Made by a program: the position numbers and the translations under genes. DNA of 64,000 nucleotides from Marsupella aquatica. Its lineage: Eukaryota; Marchantiophyta. The stretch is taken from NCBI GenBank assembly GCA_973895155.1, contig OZ316892.1, forward strand, positions 4,898,001 to 4,962,000, read 5' to 3'. Below the pieces are notes generated by a model that did no database searches, had not been told where the DNA came from, and was given only the letters and a program-made list of their open reading frames with translations. Below, in pieces: positions 20,943 through 37,179 of this stretch. Numbering within the stretch: the stretch's first letter is position 1; each line of letters begins with the position of its first letter.

Positions 20943-23896
20943 ATGGGTGACTTGTATGCATTGGACTTCGACGGAGTCTTGTGTGACAGCTGCGGTGAAA
21001 GCTCCAAGTCTGCTCTCAAGGTGGGCAACCTTGCATTCCCTCGGCCGTGCAGATGATGTCGTGAATTCCTAGCTGGTGGTACGAAAATCACATTTACGAT
21101 CCAGCTAAGCAGGCATAGATTTATTGAGATACAGAGTTAGTGAAGCCATGGCCGTGGAAATTCGGAGTATTACGAAGTCTGCCGAGCATTTGCTTTGACA
21201 TGCGCTGATAGATCGCTGCTAAGGGACAGCAGGGCTTCCCGTTCAGTTTGATAGTCAAATTCGGTGTTGAACTTCTCTACTGTTGAATGCTATTTTTGTT
21301 TCCCTGCGTGGGTGAGTGAATATCGTCTCTCCACACGAATTGGTGCAGCCTCATAGTTCAGCACCCTTTGCTTTGACATGCGCCCTCGTTGAACTTCTCT
21401 GCTGTTGAATGCTAATTTTGTTTCCCTGCGTGGGTGGGTGGGTGGATATCGTCTCTCCACACGAATTGGTGCAGCCTCATTGTTCAGCAGCCTTTGCTTT
21501 GACATGCGCCGATGTATCGCTCCTAAGCGACAGCAGGGCGCTTCCCGTTTAGTTTGATAGTCAATACCCCGTGTTGAATGCTAATTTTGTTTCCTTGCGT
21601 GGGTGGGTAGATATCTTCTCTCCACACGTAGTGGTGCAGCCTCATAGTTCAGCAGCCTCGGGTTTTCCCAGGAGCCGACCGTGAATAGGGTTGAATAGAG
21701 TTAAACACTGCTCCTTGAAGAATGACTTGTCACGAATCTAAACATTTATGCGGCATGGCTGTTGCAGGCAGCCAAACAGCGATGGCCCGATATCTTTGTG
21801 GGTGTTGATGCCGAGACAGAGACATGGCTTCTGGACAGCATGCAAACAGTAAGTAAACATGGGACATTGATCTTCAATTTCGAAGGTTGCTCTTAGTTCA
21901 TGACAATTTTTATGGTAGTGTGGTCGGGTTTGACAGCGCCCTTAGCCTCAGATGCGTTGTTGAGATTCAAATTTCTGACTTCATTTCCAACATGGTATTC
22001 TTGGGCTAGGTGCGGCCAGTTGTGGAGACCGGTTATGAAAACTTGTTACTTGTACGCCTCTTATTGGAAGTCAGGCGACCGCACGCACAGACCAGCCCAG
22101 TAAGATCATTTACAAGAGGACAATTTACCATGCCGTTGTTTCTGTTGACACATCTCTTGGTGTTCGTTCACTGCAATTTCTCTCTCTCCTTTATATCCTT
22201 CTGCTGCCTTCACCTGTCCTCTGGCTTAATTCAACTTCGTCCAAAGTGAGCTTAAAGATTTCTCTCAACAAGTGTTACCTAGCAAATTTGAACATTGTGT
22301 GTTCACTTTTGCACGTGTGACACCAATTGTTGTCGATCGCTAGCATGGCAGTTTTGAGCATTAGAATTACGTGGTCTAAGGTTACTTTTTGTGTCCCGTC
22401 TAGGTGAGCAAGGGGCTGACCGTGGAGGATATACTGAAGTCCTGGGAGACGATCAAACCTAAGTTGCAGGCATCCTGGGGTGAGAAAAACAAAGAAGAGC
22501 TAGTGGAACTATTTGGAAGAGTGCGAGATAATTGGATTCAAGAAGATCCTCATGATTGGGTTAAGGCCAACAGGTGAGATCACATGATGATTTTCAGGGC
22601 CTTCTGCGTTTCATATGCAAAGCTTATAATAAATAGGAGTTAGCTTGTGAAGGTGGATTTCCAAACTTCTGCGTTTCATATGCAAAGCTTATAATAAATA
22701 GGAGTTAGCTTTTGAAGGTGGATTTCCAAATTTCACAGGTACATTTCTCTGACTTACTTGCCGTTGTAGGGTGATAAAGTTTCTAGCCTCTCGTGTGTCT
22801 AATCAGGTTTCTGTTGCATGCCAAACATGACAGATTCTATCCAGGAACAGCTGATGCCATCAAGTTTGCGACCTCTACAGTGTATATAGTTACGACTAAG
22901 CAGGTATCGCTTATGTGCTTTTGGCTCACTGTAGCTGCCCGATTCGTCAAGGGTGTGACAATGCTATGAAACTCATTGAACAGGAGTCTGTTGTCGTGCG
23001 GGTTCTTAGCACTGATAGTATTTACTGAAATTTGTAAGGGGGTTATGTTTTTTCTTCTTCCAGGCTCGTTTTGCGTCGCTATTGCTCAAAGAGATAGCTG
23101 GGGTGGAAATCCCTGCCGATCACATTTACGGTTTGGGCTCTGGGTAAGCTTGGATATTCATATCTCCACTTTCACTCCTGTTCCAAACTGATTAAAGAAT
23201 CTCAGTTCTGAATGCCAGAGTTAATGCCATTGTGTTGGGTGTTTTTTTTCCCTTTGTCTTGAAAATTCGACTTTATGTAGTACAAAGGATTTCATGCTGG
23301 ACTAAACTGCCCAACCAACAGGCAATTTTCAAACACGTACTTACATATCAGTGGATCAGGCAGGCCTAAAGTAGAGGTGTTGAAGAAACTACAAGCGCTG
23401 CCCAATCATGAAGGGTTGACTTTGAAGTAAGCTACTTGTTTTTTTCTTTGTGAGTCGTATTACTTCGAATTTGACTGCAGTGCAAGGATGGAAATAGTAA
23501 TTCTGGCCATGCTCGACTTGCTTTGCAGCTTTGTTGAGGATCGACTTGCCACATTGCGAAATGTCATCAAGGATCCGGAGCTTGACAAGTGGCACCTGTA
23601 TCTTGGTATTCTTCGTGGCTCTTGCTCCAGCGATCTCATTGAGAGTCTCAATTCTTGGTTAATGTTGAGGCTGACTGTGGGCTTGAAGCTTCTCCCGAAG
23701 CACCTAAGCGATCTACATCTTTGATATCGGATACATGCTACTTTTTTCCTGAATGTCTCGTACCAAAAAGTCTAATAGTGTGTCTTCTACTGCAGGATCG
23801 TGGGGTTACAATACTGCGGACGAAAGAGAAGCTGCTACTGCTGTTCCTCGTATAAATGTTATTGATCTACCCAAATTTTGCACTAAGCTGAAGTAG
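20943..23896 (+). CDS. HAD-like hydrolase family protein (plant MGDLYALDFDGVLCDS type)
   Basis: Nine exons: 20943-21020, 21768-21848, 22010-22099, 22404-22573, 22807-22903, 23064-23143, 23364-23426, 23529-23605 and 23796-23896, total 837 nt and 278 residues. All introns are GT..AG and all phases match. The N terminus has the HAD nucleophile motif DFDGV with both aspartates (D8, D10). Further plant-conserved blocks are RPVVETGYENLLLVRLLLE, VRDNWI-type helix, FYPGTADAIKFA, VTTKQARFASLLL (motif II/III region) and NFVEDRLATLRNV, where the ED pair fits the motif IV acids. The C terminus is WGYNTADEREAA..PRINVIDLPKFCTKLK. Plant orthologues exist as single-copy genes of unknown substrate and are sometimes mislabelled as methyltransferases. 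A phosphatase activity is inferred from the fold only. The gene appears intact. Confidence 0.9.
21185..21665. repeat. Tandem repeats in intron 1 of the HAD-like gene
   Basis: Three imperfect units share TGTTGAATGCTA.TTTTG, TTTCCCTGCGTGGGTG, CTCTCCACACG..TGGTGCAGCC and TTCAGCA.CC (starting near 21282, 21407 and 21568). A second shared block, TTTGCTTTGACATGCGC..GAT.GATCGCT, occurs near 21190, 21370 and 21495. The unit length varies between about 125 and 160 bp. Confidence 0.8.
22601..22730. repeat. 65-bp direct duplication in intron 4 of the HAD-like gene
   Basis: CTTCTGCGTTTCATATGCAA through GTGGATTTCCAAA is repeated twice with one difference, so the duplication is recent. Confidence 0.9.
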
Positions 23897-24959
23897 TGGG
23901 GCTCTGGATCATAGATTTCTGATGTCCAAATCTTCAACTGAATCTGTTGTGAGTGTTATCCCACTGGATTCTTCTTCAACTCGACATTTACAGAGGTTTT
24001 ATCAAACCAACCTTCAAGTTTGAGTGAATTTAATGAGGCCCGAGTTGCCTGCCTGACTGAGATTTTAGTAAAGGTTTCCCATCCCAGAAATATTCAAATT
24101 GGCCTAGCCATCAGGCTCTCTTGATTGAAACGTAGGCCGTGGAGTGTGGCTTTTGACCCACGAGACTTTATTATTTTTCTGTGGAAAGAATGTAATAAAT
24201 TAGCAGAAGCAAAATCCGCTTATGCTGCTTGCAACCGATACTGTCTTGTGCTTTGTGCTGTTCAATGTCATCGAATCCAGAAATAGGGAGAGAACCTTCT
24301 TGTACCACGCTCGGTTTCCCAGTTTCTTTTGATTGCAGCTGATATGTTTACGTACCAACAGAATAACAGATGGGATTCAATAATGCCGTCGAATCTAGAA
24401 ACCGGTACAGTCCCTGGATGCCATTATTATTGACAGTGCCGACTACTGTACCTAAAAACGGCGCAAAGTAAGGGGAAGGACCGTCAGTGAAGCCGTTGCT
24501 TGCCGGGGGCCGAAGTCAGAACCCACCGCCGGTCTCTCAGATCGACGGATGCAGGGGCTTGTCTAACATCGCGGAGGAGCTGCAGCCTTCGATGGAGAAC
24601 ACTCGGGGAAGGACCTAGAACGACAAAGAAGGCGAGGTGGAGTCCTTCCCGTCCTTGTTTGGTCGCCGGCCTTGCGTGCGCAGGGACGCCTCCGTCCGTC
24701 CGTCATCCCCAATCCTGCGGTCACGGAGACGTTTCCGTGGCCCGCACTTTCCCCTTTGTTTTTACTGCATTGCTATTGGTTGAGTGACGCAAAGAGTCTT
24801 CCGTCATTCTTCGATCCTTTGTTTGGCTAAAAAGTCGACCTGTCTATCCTTCGGCTTTCCGGTCGTTGGAGGATACACTGAAACGTGGATAAGTGCAAGG
24901 CCTCGGGACGAAGGCCGTGGCAGGCCTCCATGCACGCCTCCTGTTTGCATTTCGTTTCG
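23897..24959. other. HAD-like gene 3' region and intergenic
   Basis: The first part is presumably 3' UTR. The sequence from about 24440 to 24790 is GC-rich with some open frames but no recognised motif. No gene is called. Confidence 0.4.
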
Positions 24960-25275
24960 GCATAATATAAAGGTTGTGCTATGGTACTATGGTTTAAAAG
25001 GAAAAGCCAAATCTACAACTATAATAAGGGATCTTGTGTTTTTTTGTTCTTCATCCCAAGACAAGAAAGCTACTGGGTGGGAAACAGTAGTTGGGATTCT
25101 TTTGACTGTTTTCCCTGACCATGGTAAAGAAAATGCGCACCCCTGGTGCATATGTACTTCCCCACGCTGCCCCATAAATGCCCTTGGCCCGACTCCCTAT
25201 GGGCCAGTCCTCCTTGCGCTGTGCAATGCATGGGCATAGGGCTCGTCCTATATAATAAGGGGATGGGCTGGGACA
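24960..25275. repeat. Dispersed repeat, copy 1 (copy 2 at 27225-27490)
   Basis: CAACTATAATAAGG, then a C..AAGAAAG..GTGGG, TTTTCCCTGA..ATGG, CCCACGCTGCCCCATAAATG and GGGCATAGGGCTC are shared in order with 27231-27470. Copy 2 has an internal duplication of the CTGCCCCATAAAT segment. It lies at the edge of the tandem array that follows. Confidence 0.75.
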
Positions 25276-25742
25276 CAAAACTGATCAAGATTCATCCATG
25301 TCATCAAAACAAACTCATTTAACCAACTAAGTAGCACAGACAATATGCAGCTAATCATGTTGCATTTATCAACATTTCACTAGTCACAATGTCAAGAAAT
25401 ATTTGGGGAAAAAGCATCTGCCTTGGCATAACTTATATTTTGACTTATCTACCTTGCTATTATCCAACGTTCACTATAAAATATCAGAAAAAGCGGGGAA
25501 CCAGTATCTGCCCTGCAGTAACCACAATTTGCACATCAAGTTATTTATCCATATTTCACTATAAAAATGTCCTTAATATTGGGAAAGAATATCACCCGTA
25601 ACAAAAAGTCTAAACCTGGTCAGAAGATCCCAAAAGGCTGAGACTCTATGAAGGGGGAAATAACACATCTGCCTCAATCAAGGGAAGAAAACAAGGGAAG
25701 AAATACACTTCCACCGTGCTTTAACCACATTTCACTACAAAC
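25276..25742. repeat. Satellite-like units, left block
   Basis: Diverged units of about 90-110 bp contain TTTCACTATAAAA.TGTC, TTGGGGAAAAAGCATCTGCC, TGCAGTAAC and TTTGCAC..TTATCCA. The same units continue at 26643-27560 on the other side of a GC-rich insert. Confidence 0.7.
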
Positions 25743-26642
25743 ATGTCACAACTCACTCCCTTCCGTGGAGCGGAGGCTTGCAGGGGCTGTGGGTGTTTCG
25801 GGGGGCCAGTGAGGATGCGGCCTTGTTTTGGCCCAGGTGAGGCCCATAATGATAAGCATTGTCGCTGTGTTGTTGGCTCCTCGGGATCCTGTGAGTGGTT
25901 GGTGGTTGGTGGTTGGTGTGTGTGGGGGCTTGCCCTGCCTGAGGACGGGTTAGCACCCTGCTGCCTGCGCCTTGGGTGGCCCGGTTGGTGGGGTTGGTGC
26001 TGCGTCAGTTGGGGGTTTGCCCTGCCCGGAGGCTTGTCTGCTCCTGAGGCCTGGTGCCTTCCTGGCCTTAGGGATTTGGCTCCCTGCGACCGCTTGTTGT
26101 GTCGGTGTGCAGCTTGGCCGCCCGGGCTGGCTGACCATTGCCTGGGCCAGAGTTGGGTTTTTGCTCTAGAGAGTTTTGGTGCTCTCCACCCCACCTTAGA
26201 CCAGTTCCTCAGGGCATGTGTAGTTTATTGTATTGAGCTGAGGCCTTTCCCGTGTGTCTGTCCTTACCGCCTTCTCTAGACAGAGGTTTTCCGTGGCTCT
26301 TCAGTGGGCTCAGGCTTTCACTATCCTTCGTAGGGCCAAGGCAGTTGGTTTTAGGGTCTCTAGACAGATTCCACTTCGTGACCCTCCTATGCGGTTTACT
26401 TTGGAACTCTACCAGGCTTTTTCAGTTCTCCGCTCAGAAGGGTTTTAGTCTTCCTTGCTCCATTGGGGGCTCTTGGTTTTTGTCGTGGTTCTTTGGGTGT
26501 GACGGGGGATTCCTTGCCTTGTTTGGCCTCTTGGCTCTTCTTGGGGCCCTCCCCTCTTCTGTTTCTTTCCCTTTATTGGGTTGCTTTGCCTTTGGGACCT
26601 TGTCTCCCGGTTTGGCATTTGTGCATTTTGGCATTTTGATCT
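25743..26642. other. GC-rich insert within the satellite block
   Basis: About 0.9 kb of G/T-rich sequence separates two blocks of the same satellite units. Several long open frames on both strands are low-complexity and mutually overlapping, with no domain I recognise. The part at 26355-26450 is a diverged copy of 16040-16140, so this is likely a transposon remnant. Confidence 0.55.
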
Positions 26643-27560
26643 AGCAGTATAGGGGAAGAAGCATCTTTGCACTTATCCACAGTACACTGGAAAATGTTAG
26701 AACTGTCCAGGAAGAAGCTCTAACATTTCTAACATTTCACCTCTCCAAAAAGTTGTTGTCACTTTTGTCAAAACTTTTCCCACCTATGTAGTGAGAGGCT
26801 TCCCATCTACTGTAACCCCTCATTAACCAGAATGTAACTGTCATACTTAAATATTAAATATAGGGAGATCTAAAGGCTAGAAAGTAATTCAGGAAAATCA
26901 GATACAGAATATTTTACTAAGCTTTCTTCTCCTTCACACAGGCTAACATTGGCCACACTAGCAAAACAGGGAAATCCTAAAAGATTACACTGGGAAGAGG
27001 CACATGCCTGGCCAAACTGGGACAAAGGGAAAATCTTAATTACATTGGGAAGAGGCATCTCCCTGGAGTGGGTATTTTGCACATCCAGGTTTGCATTCGT
27101 TCTATAAAAATGTCAGAAATATAGTGGAAAAAGGCATCAACCTTGCAGTAATGCATATTTGCACTTATCCATGGTTCAGGGTAGACATTGATGATGGTTC
27201 AGTGGTATTTGCACATCCACGTTCTAGTTTCAACTATAATAAGGTATCACATGTTTTTTAGTCCTTTGTCCCAATACAAGAAAGTTCGTGGGCTTGAAAG
27301 ATACACTGGTTTGGCTGTTGTCCCTGATATTGATGGAGAAAATTGGCACCCTAGCACATATCTGTTTCTCCACGCTGCCCCATAAATGCCCGGCCCTATC
27401 TGTTTCTCCAAGCTGCCCCATAAATACCCGGCCCTCCTTGCACTATGCAACAGAGGGGCATAGGGCTCATTCGTCCTATAGAAATGTAGGAAATATTTGG
27501 GGAAAAGGCATCGGCCTTGCAGTAACGCATATTTTGCACTTATCCACGGTTCATGGTCGA
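26643..27560. repeat. Satellite-like units, right block, with dispersed repeat copy 2
   Basis: Units such as GGAAAAAGGCATCAACCTTG, CAGTAATGCATATTTGCAC and TTATCCATGGTTCA recur near 26650, 27000, 27055, 27125 and 27490. Dispersed repeat copy 2 (27225-27490) is embedded. Confidence 0.7.
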
Positions 27561-28230
27561 CACTGATGAGAGACTCTGCAGTCTGTGTAGTCTGTACCAG
27601 TGATGACCGAAGAGCAACACCGACGAAGAAGACGAAGAAGCGGGGGGCCCTGGATAGTCGTGGCAGACACTAAAGAATGCTTTCCTTCTTCTGGAGGGCT
27701 TCGCTCGGATTGAGGATTGAGTGAGCGCGTTGGTCGGCAGGCAGGAGCATCATCATTTTCATCGGTAGCGGCAGACATTGGGACAGCAGCAGCGGCAGCA
27801 TCAAATCAGCAGCAGACGAAGGAGGAGAAGCGCTGAAGCAGGGAAAGAGAACGAGCTCCCTGGTTTCTCGCGGCGGGCCCTCCACCTCCTCCTCGCTCGC
27901 TCGCTCGCTCGCCCTTTCTACAGCTATAGACGGAGCAGTACTTAAGACGGCCTGCTTGCCGTTTACCACTTTACACCAAACACTTTTTCCTTTCTCTCGC
28001 TGGAGTCGAGAGGAGAGAGAGAAGAGTACTTGAGGAGACCCCACCTACCAAATCTGCGTTCATTCTCTTCGACGGAGGCTGAGAGCAGAGGACGGGGGGA
28101 TCAAGTGGGCGAACAGGGAGGGCAGCCGGAGCTTAGAGAGTCATACGTTTCGGTTTAGGTTGTGGTGGATCTTGTTGTGGAAAGGAGGAGCAGGAGAAGA
28201 AATAGCACGGTGTTGTTAGATTGATCGAGA
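27561..28230 (+). promoter_or_regulatory. CDC48 promoter and 5' leader
   Basis: GC-rich sequence directly upstream of the CDC48 ATG. It contains a (GCTC)n-like tract near 27893-27912 and a GA-rich tract at 28009-28025. The segment from 28063 on is duplicated at 18112-18279. No clear TATA box was found; the transcription start is not determined. Confidence 0.5.
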
Positions 28231-32431
<4,201 letters not shown>

Positions 32432-32859
32432 ATTTTCACATTGATTAGCCGCATCATTATCCCCATCAATATGACTGGCATGAATTGTGTGGCCAATAAT
32501 GGTAATGTATAAATCCATGTCAATTCATGCTGGTTAGCAGACTCCAAACTGGGGAAACCCTTCTGTATTTTGATCAAAAGGGAAACTTAGGCAAAAAGAG
32601 AAACTTCGCGCTGTCTCTGTAACGGCTTTGTCACAAAAACGCACATGCATGAAATTCGGTGGTGTTTGTCTTTTGGCTCGGATCTATGTTGTATTGCCTA
32701 CTGTTGCAGGAGTTCGAAAAGATCGTCCTGCAGAGGAGAGAAATATCCTAAACAGCCATCGGTTGATACTGTTGATGAGATCCGCTGAGTTCAATTCTCA
32801 GCTGACGGGCAATATACTCACTGTAGCGTCATAAAGCTTTTGATAACCCCGCCATCTTG
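32432..32859 (+). other. CDC48 3' region
   Basis: Presumed 3' UTR and spacer. A coding-looking piece (SSKRSSCRGEKYPKQPSVDTVDEIR on the + strand from about 32710, preceded by TTGCAG) may belong with the segment at 32871-33042. Confidence 0.4.
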
Positions 32860-32870
32860 CTGATGTAACA

Positions 32871-33042
32871 GGTGGTCAGCCACCCGCCAGCAAGCCCTTC
32901 AGTAGAAACAATAGTCATCCGAGTGTGCCATCCAGTCAACAACCTGTAAGGAACTCATCTTCTGGCAGACGACCTTCAGGTCCCACACGACCATCAGCTC
33001 CCAGTCCTTCACAAGGTGGAAGGAGGCAGATGGATCGTTAAA
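32871..33042 (+). pseudogene. Possible terminal exon or fragment of an unrecognised protein
   Basis: After an acceptor-like AACAG at 32867-32871 an open stretch encodes a Ser/Pro/Arg-rich tail (GGQPPASKPFSRNN, QQPVRNSSSGRRPSGPTRPS, QGGRRQMDR) ending at a TAA at 33040-33042. Its composition resembles an ordered C-terminal tail more than chance sequence. I could not join it to an upstream exon and do not recognise the family. It may be the end of a small gene, an alternative exon or a decayed copy. Confidence 0.3.
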
Positions 33043-35190
33043 GTCAGCAAGACAAAACTCTGGAATTGAAGTGTATCCACCGAAATTTGACCGATATAAG
33101 AAATTTATGGTATGAACGAATTACTTGGTTGAAACTGAAGGAGCTGCCCCTGCAAAGTAGTCACGTCAGATAAACTAGGTTGATGTGAGGTGGCATGCGA
33201 ATTAGCAGAGTCCTACAGCTTTGGTCGAAGACCGAATCGGCAAAAAATGCTAAGGCTTGCTTGAAGAGTATTGCTGATGAGCTCTGGCCGAAATGTTGTA
33301 GCGGAACTTTGTTATACATAAAGTTCTGTTGTAAGCGCTCACACAGAAGTGCTGGTTCTCTCCGAAATGCATATGAAACGAACAATTTGAGGATCTAAAC
33401 AACAGTAATCTATTCGAATGCCCCAATTGGGTTAGTGATAGTCATCTTGAGTCTGACAACTTTAAACCTCGTCTAAGCAGCTTAATCTCACGACCCAATA
33501 GGTGTCAGTACGTAAATATCTTGAGTTTGGAAGTAGTTACTAGTGGTACATATTGTACTTGACCAGTTCTACTAACAATGAAATTGACATGTAGCACGAA
33601 AAGAAATGTATTTCTCAACTTGAATAACTTGTTCTCTAGAACTTCGTCTACAATTACTCTAGCGCCCTCTGTTGCATCTTCTGGCAGGTGGACTGTGTGC
33701 GGGTGAGTAAGATTGTGATATTGCTATTGCTGTTATGATACCTTCTGAACTGAAATGTAGCTACTACAATATTTCATGAATTGTGTCATGTCCACTGTAG
33801 TCTTCCTTTGACCTGCAGCTTGTTGGCAGTCCCTTCCAAGCAGAAAGGAAACAATCCACTAGGGTTGTAAGAGACCATTTTTGACCATTGGCTACAGAGA
33901 CAAGCAGTCTACACTGTGCAGATATGGTGCTCATTTTTATGGCTTGCATCTCCCTGGCAGTGACATGACTTTGAATTTGATTTGGTTCAAAGTTGATCTA
34001 TGTGGGTAAGTATGTGTCATTCAAAACTCTCCTTCATGCGTTGCAAATGCATTTCCTACCATAAGTTAGCAACAAATTTGGCTCTGGGTTCCAACAAAAT
34101 TGTCCTTGAGAATGCTCATCAGAATACCAAAGGGCTGATTGTGACCAAGAGTTAGATTCTGAATGGCCATTGAATCTCCGTGGTGGTCTTGTCTACTTTG
34201 GTATGGTTTTCTGATTGTTTTCCAGACAGGTTGGTGGGTGCCTTCTGAAAAGAATTGCATCTTTCCAGGCAAGCAAAAATGTCCAGAGGGGTTGGTGGGT
34301 GGATTCTGAAAATACTTGCTTTCATCCTTCCAATGTCCAGACAGAAGCCAGCATACCAAAAATGCCCTTTGCTAGTGACAGTCTACCATATTTTTCCTCA
34401 TTGGCCTAGGTAGCAAATGTTACGTTATGTGGAGGTCTAGACACTAAGAAAGTTCTTGATCTAATTTCCCTAGAGTTCTGACCTTCAGATCTCCCTAGTT
34501 TTTTATGGGTAACTATCAAATTCTGGGTCTGTGGCAACCCCATTAATGTAAGAGACAAGTTTGGTAAATCTTTGCCAAAAGTGGAGAATGCTTACCCCTG
34601 AGGTGGAATTTGGCAATTGCTTTGTTGCTCTGGGTAAAGAGCCCATTTGGCAATAGCTTTTTTACTCTAGGTAAAGAGCATCCAATTTGCACAGGTGATG
34701 TTCTTTTGGAGTGAGATTGGGGGGTTGGTGGGGGGATGTTGAGGTTGCAAGGCAGGGATTAAAGAAATGGAGGACAAAAGGCATACCTAGAGGTCTGACC
34801 AACATAACTATGACCCCGTGACACATTTATAGTATCATGTGTATATTGTAATTGTAAAGGTAAGGGTCTCCTTGTCTGCTGCAAACTGGAGAGTTACTTA
34901 CAATTCTATAAATAGACTCCAGGCCAAAATTGTTTTGAAATGAAGTTCAAGGAATGCAAATCACTCGGTCCAAGGAGCCAAAGTAGTGAAATGTTTGGAC
35001 CATCAAAAGTTATAATAGAAGGTTGTGCCAAAAAAAGCAGCGGTCGCCGTTCAAATTTGATCTGCTGTTTTAAGTGAAAAAAATGAAAACCGGAAAGAAT
35101 GGAAGGAATAAGCCAAAAGTTAATTATGTTTGGTGTGGACTATTTACCAAGCAAGAAGAACAAGCAGGAACCAATCATAACCCTTCATCA
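33043..35190. other. Intergenic, no gene seen
   Basis: No coding signal beyond short chance frames. A local direct duplication (TTTGGCAAT.GCTTT.TT.CTC, then GGGTAAAGAGC) occurs at about 34608-34682, and a TTGGTGGGTG..TTCTGAAAA motif is doubled at 34231-34310. Confidence 0.4.
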
Positions 35191-35219
35191 ATTTTATTAT
35201 TATTATTATTATTATTATA
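35191..35219. repeat. (TTA)n microsatellite
   Basis: Nine to ten consecutive TTA/ATT triplets. Confidence 0.95.
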
Positions 35220-36123
35220 TCATCAGATCTATCTGTACACTCCATCTAAAATCATTGTCTAAACCCAAGCTAGCTGAGCCTGCCGTCACCTGCCCTAGAT
35301 AAAATTAATTCATTAAAAATGAAAGAAATTAATCTACATTTAAATAATTTAAATTAAACATTACAAAATTGAAAAAATAATTTAAAATTCTGTAGAACTA
35401 TTGAATAGAAATAAAAAATAGAAATTGTTTATTTCTCTAAAAATTTAAAACTTAAAAAAACATATTTGTCCCTATCACTTGGTTGTGTTGGACTCTATCA
35501 TGATGCGGTATCCGGTATCTTGCATCCCCAATTGCTATGTACAACAAACGGATTATTGAACACGACCACAAGTCAGAGCTACATGGTTAGGATCACACAT
35601 AACATGCATCAAACAACTGCATTGCAAAGGTTTATATGTTTTTGGCTTGCCTTGATATCTTTTTTTTCTAATATTTACATATTTATCTCTCCTTAACATC
35701 TTTACCTTGCCGTGACATCATTTTCTCACATTGACATGTTTATCTCACCACTACATTTTTTCTCCTTGACATCTTTAATTTTCTCTCCTTGAGATTTTTA
35801 CGGACCCCCATGGGAAGTTCCTTTCAAAATCCCTGGCACCACGTTGAGCCACATCAGCAAGAATAGTCACAAACAAGAAAATCTAGATGTGAAAGAAGAA
35901 CAAAACCTGATGGTTTGTGTTTGTGACAAGGCAATAAAAAACTGTCAATCCCCGTAACTGTAAAAATGATAAAAAAACTGAAGAGTAAAGTTGAAACAAA
36001 CAAAGAATGAGGTAAAGAGTAGTTAACATTTGGAAGTTCTAGAATTGATGTATCAGTGTTTTGCATTAAATGTTATATTTTTTTTAATTTCCAAAGATTT
36101 TTAAATTGACACGGCTAGAGGAA
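35220..36123. repeat. AT-rich spacer with ACATCTTT-type tandem motifs
   Basis: From about 35640 to 35790, CCTTGACATCTTT-like units (CTTGATATCTTTTTTTC, CTTAACATCTTTACC, CTTGACATCTTTAA) recur every 20-30 bp; the same motif forms the array at 37180-37400. At 35799-35866 is a copy of the ACGGACCCCCAT..CCACATCAGCAAG repeat seen at 16147-16220. No gene is seen. Confidence 0.55.
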
Positions 36124-36256
36124 GTAGATACAAACTGTTGGGCTTCCAAGGGTTTGTAATAAATATTTGGTGAAGTAAAAACAAACTGTTGGGTTTCAAA
36201 AGTTTTGTAATAAATATTTGATAAAGTAAAAAGAAACTGTTGGGTTTCCAAGTGGT
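36124..36256. repeat. 51-bp tandem repeat, about 2.5 units
   Basis: AAACTGTTGGGYTTCMAAG..TTTGTAATAAATATTTG.T.AAGTAAAA repeats at 36132, 36183 and 36234. Confidence 0.85.
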
Positions 36257-37179
36257 AACCGCAGTTGTAGATGGTATGTTTTAGATGACTTGAGATGACA
36301 AAGCGAATGGCTTGATGACTTGAGATAACATGACAAAGCTAATGGCTACCCTTATACTGTTTTGCAACTGGTTCAGTGTTTTCCTGCTTTTGCGAGCTTT
36401 GCGAGCTAGTGTACACAGTAGGCTAAACAGAAGAACTTCCTTGAGAGAGAAGCGTTTTTGCAAGCTACACCGGGAGATTCTGTTTAGGTGCTTTCTTGAG
36501 ATTGTCTCTCTGTTGTAGTCTAAAGGAGAGAAAAGTATCCTGGATTAGAGAGCTTTTGATTAAGCTGAGCCAAAGATTACAGAGCAGAAGAAAACACCTG
36601 GAGTCTTTTGTTGTGGAGCAGTCTTTTGCTGTGGAGCACCTTGAGCTTTGCTGACATTATCAGCTTTTGCAATCCATTGTTGGATACAGAGGTATGCTTG
36701 AATTGTTTTCAATCGCCCTTCTTCTAGCCATGCTACCCGAAATGCCAGTGTTCTTCCTCTCGCTCCTCCGCTCATTCCTCCTCAGTCTATCCACATCCAC
36801 CTCCGCTGACAAGGATTGACGCACTCCTGCCTCCGGATGTTTGTCGCTTTTCAATGAACTATTTGACTCTTTGTTGCCCAAACTGTCGTTGGCTTGCGCT
36901 CCTATGGGAGTGGAAGTGAAAGTAGAAGTGGATGACTGGTTTTTGACACGACTGAGAGAAATATCGAGATGGAGAAACTCGTGGATTCTATACTTCCTGA
37001 TGAAGTGTCCAATCCCAAGAATTCCCGTAGCTAGAATAATTCATGAGAATTCCTTTGAAGCACCGGCCGAGTGAGTGTAGAGAGCAATTCCTTGAAAATC
37101 ATTTCACTGTCATTGATCCAATTTGTTGAATGTATTCAAGTTTATCTGTCTCAGGGGGTCCTCGAACTAATTTTCACCT
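36257..37179. other. Intergenic, no gene recognised
   Basis: A small duplication (TGACTTGAGAT.ACA.GACAAAGC.AATGGCT) lies at about 36285-36345. Open frames around 36660-37075 show no recognised motif. Confidence 0.35.

Noticed and set aside
25721-26279. Overlapping frames up to 178 codons on both strands in the GC-rich insert
   Set aside because: They are low-complexity, rich in Gly/Cys/Trp or Pro/Gln, mutually exclusive and match no family; high GC explains the lack of stops.
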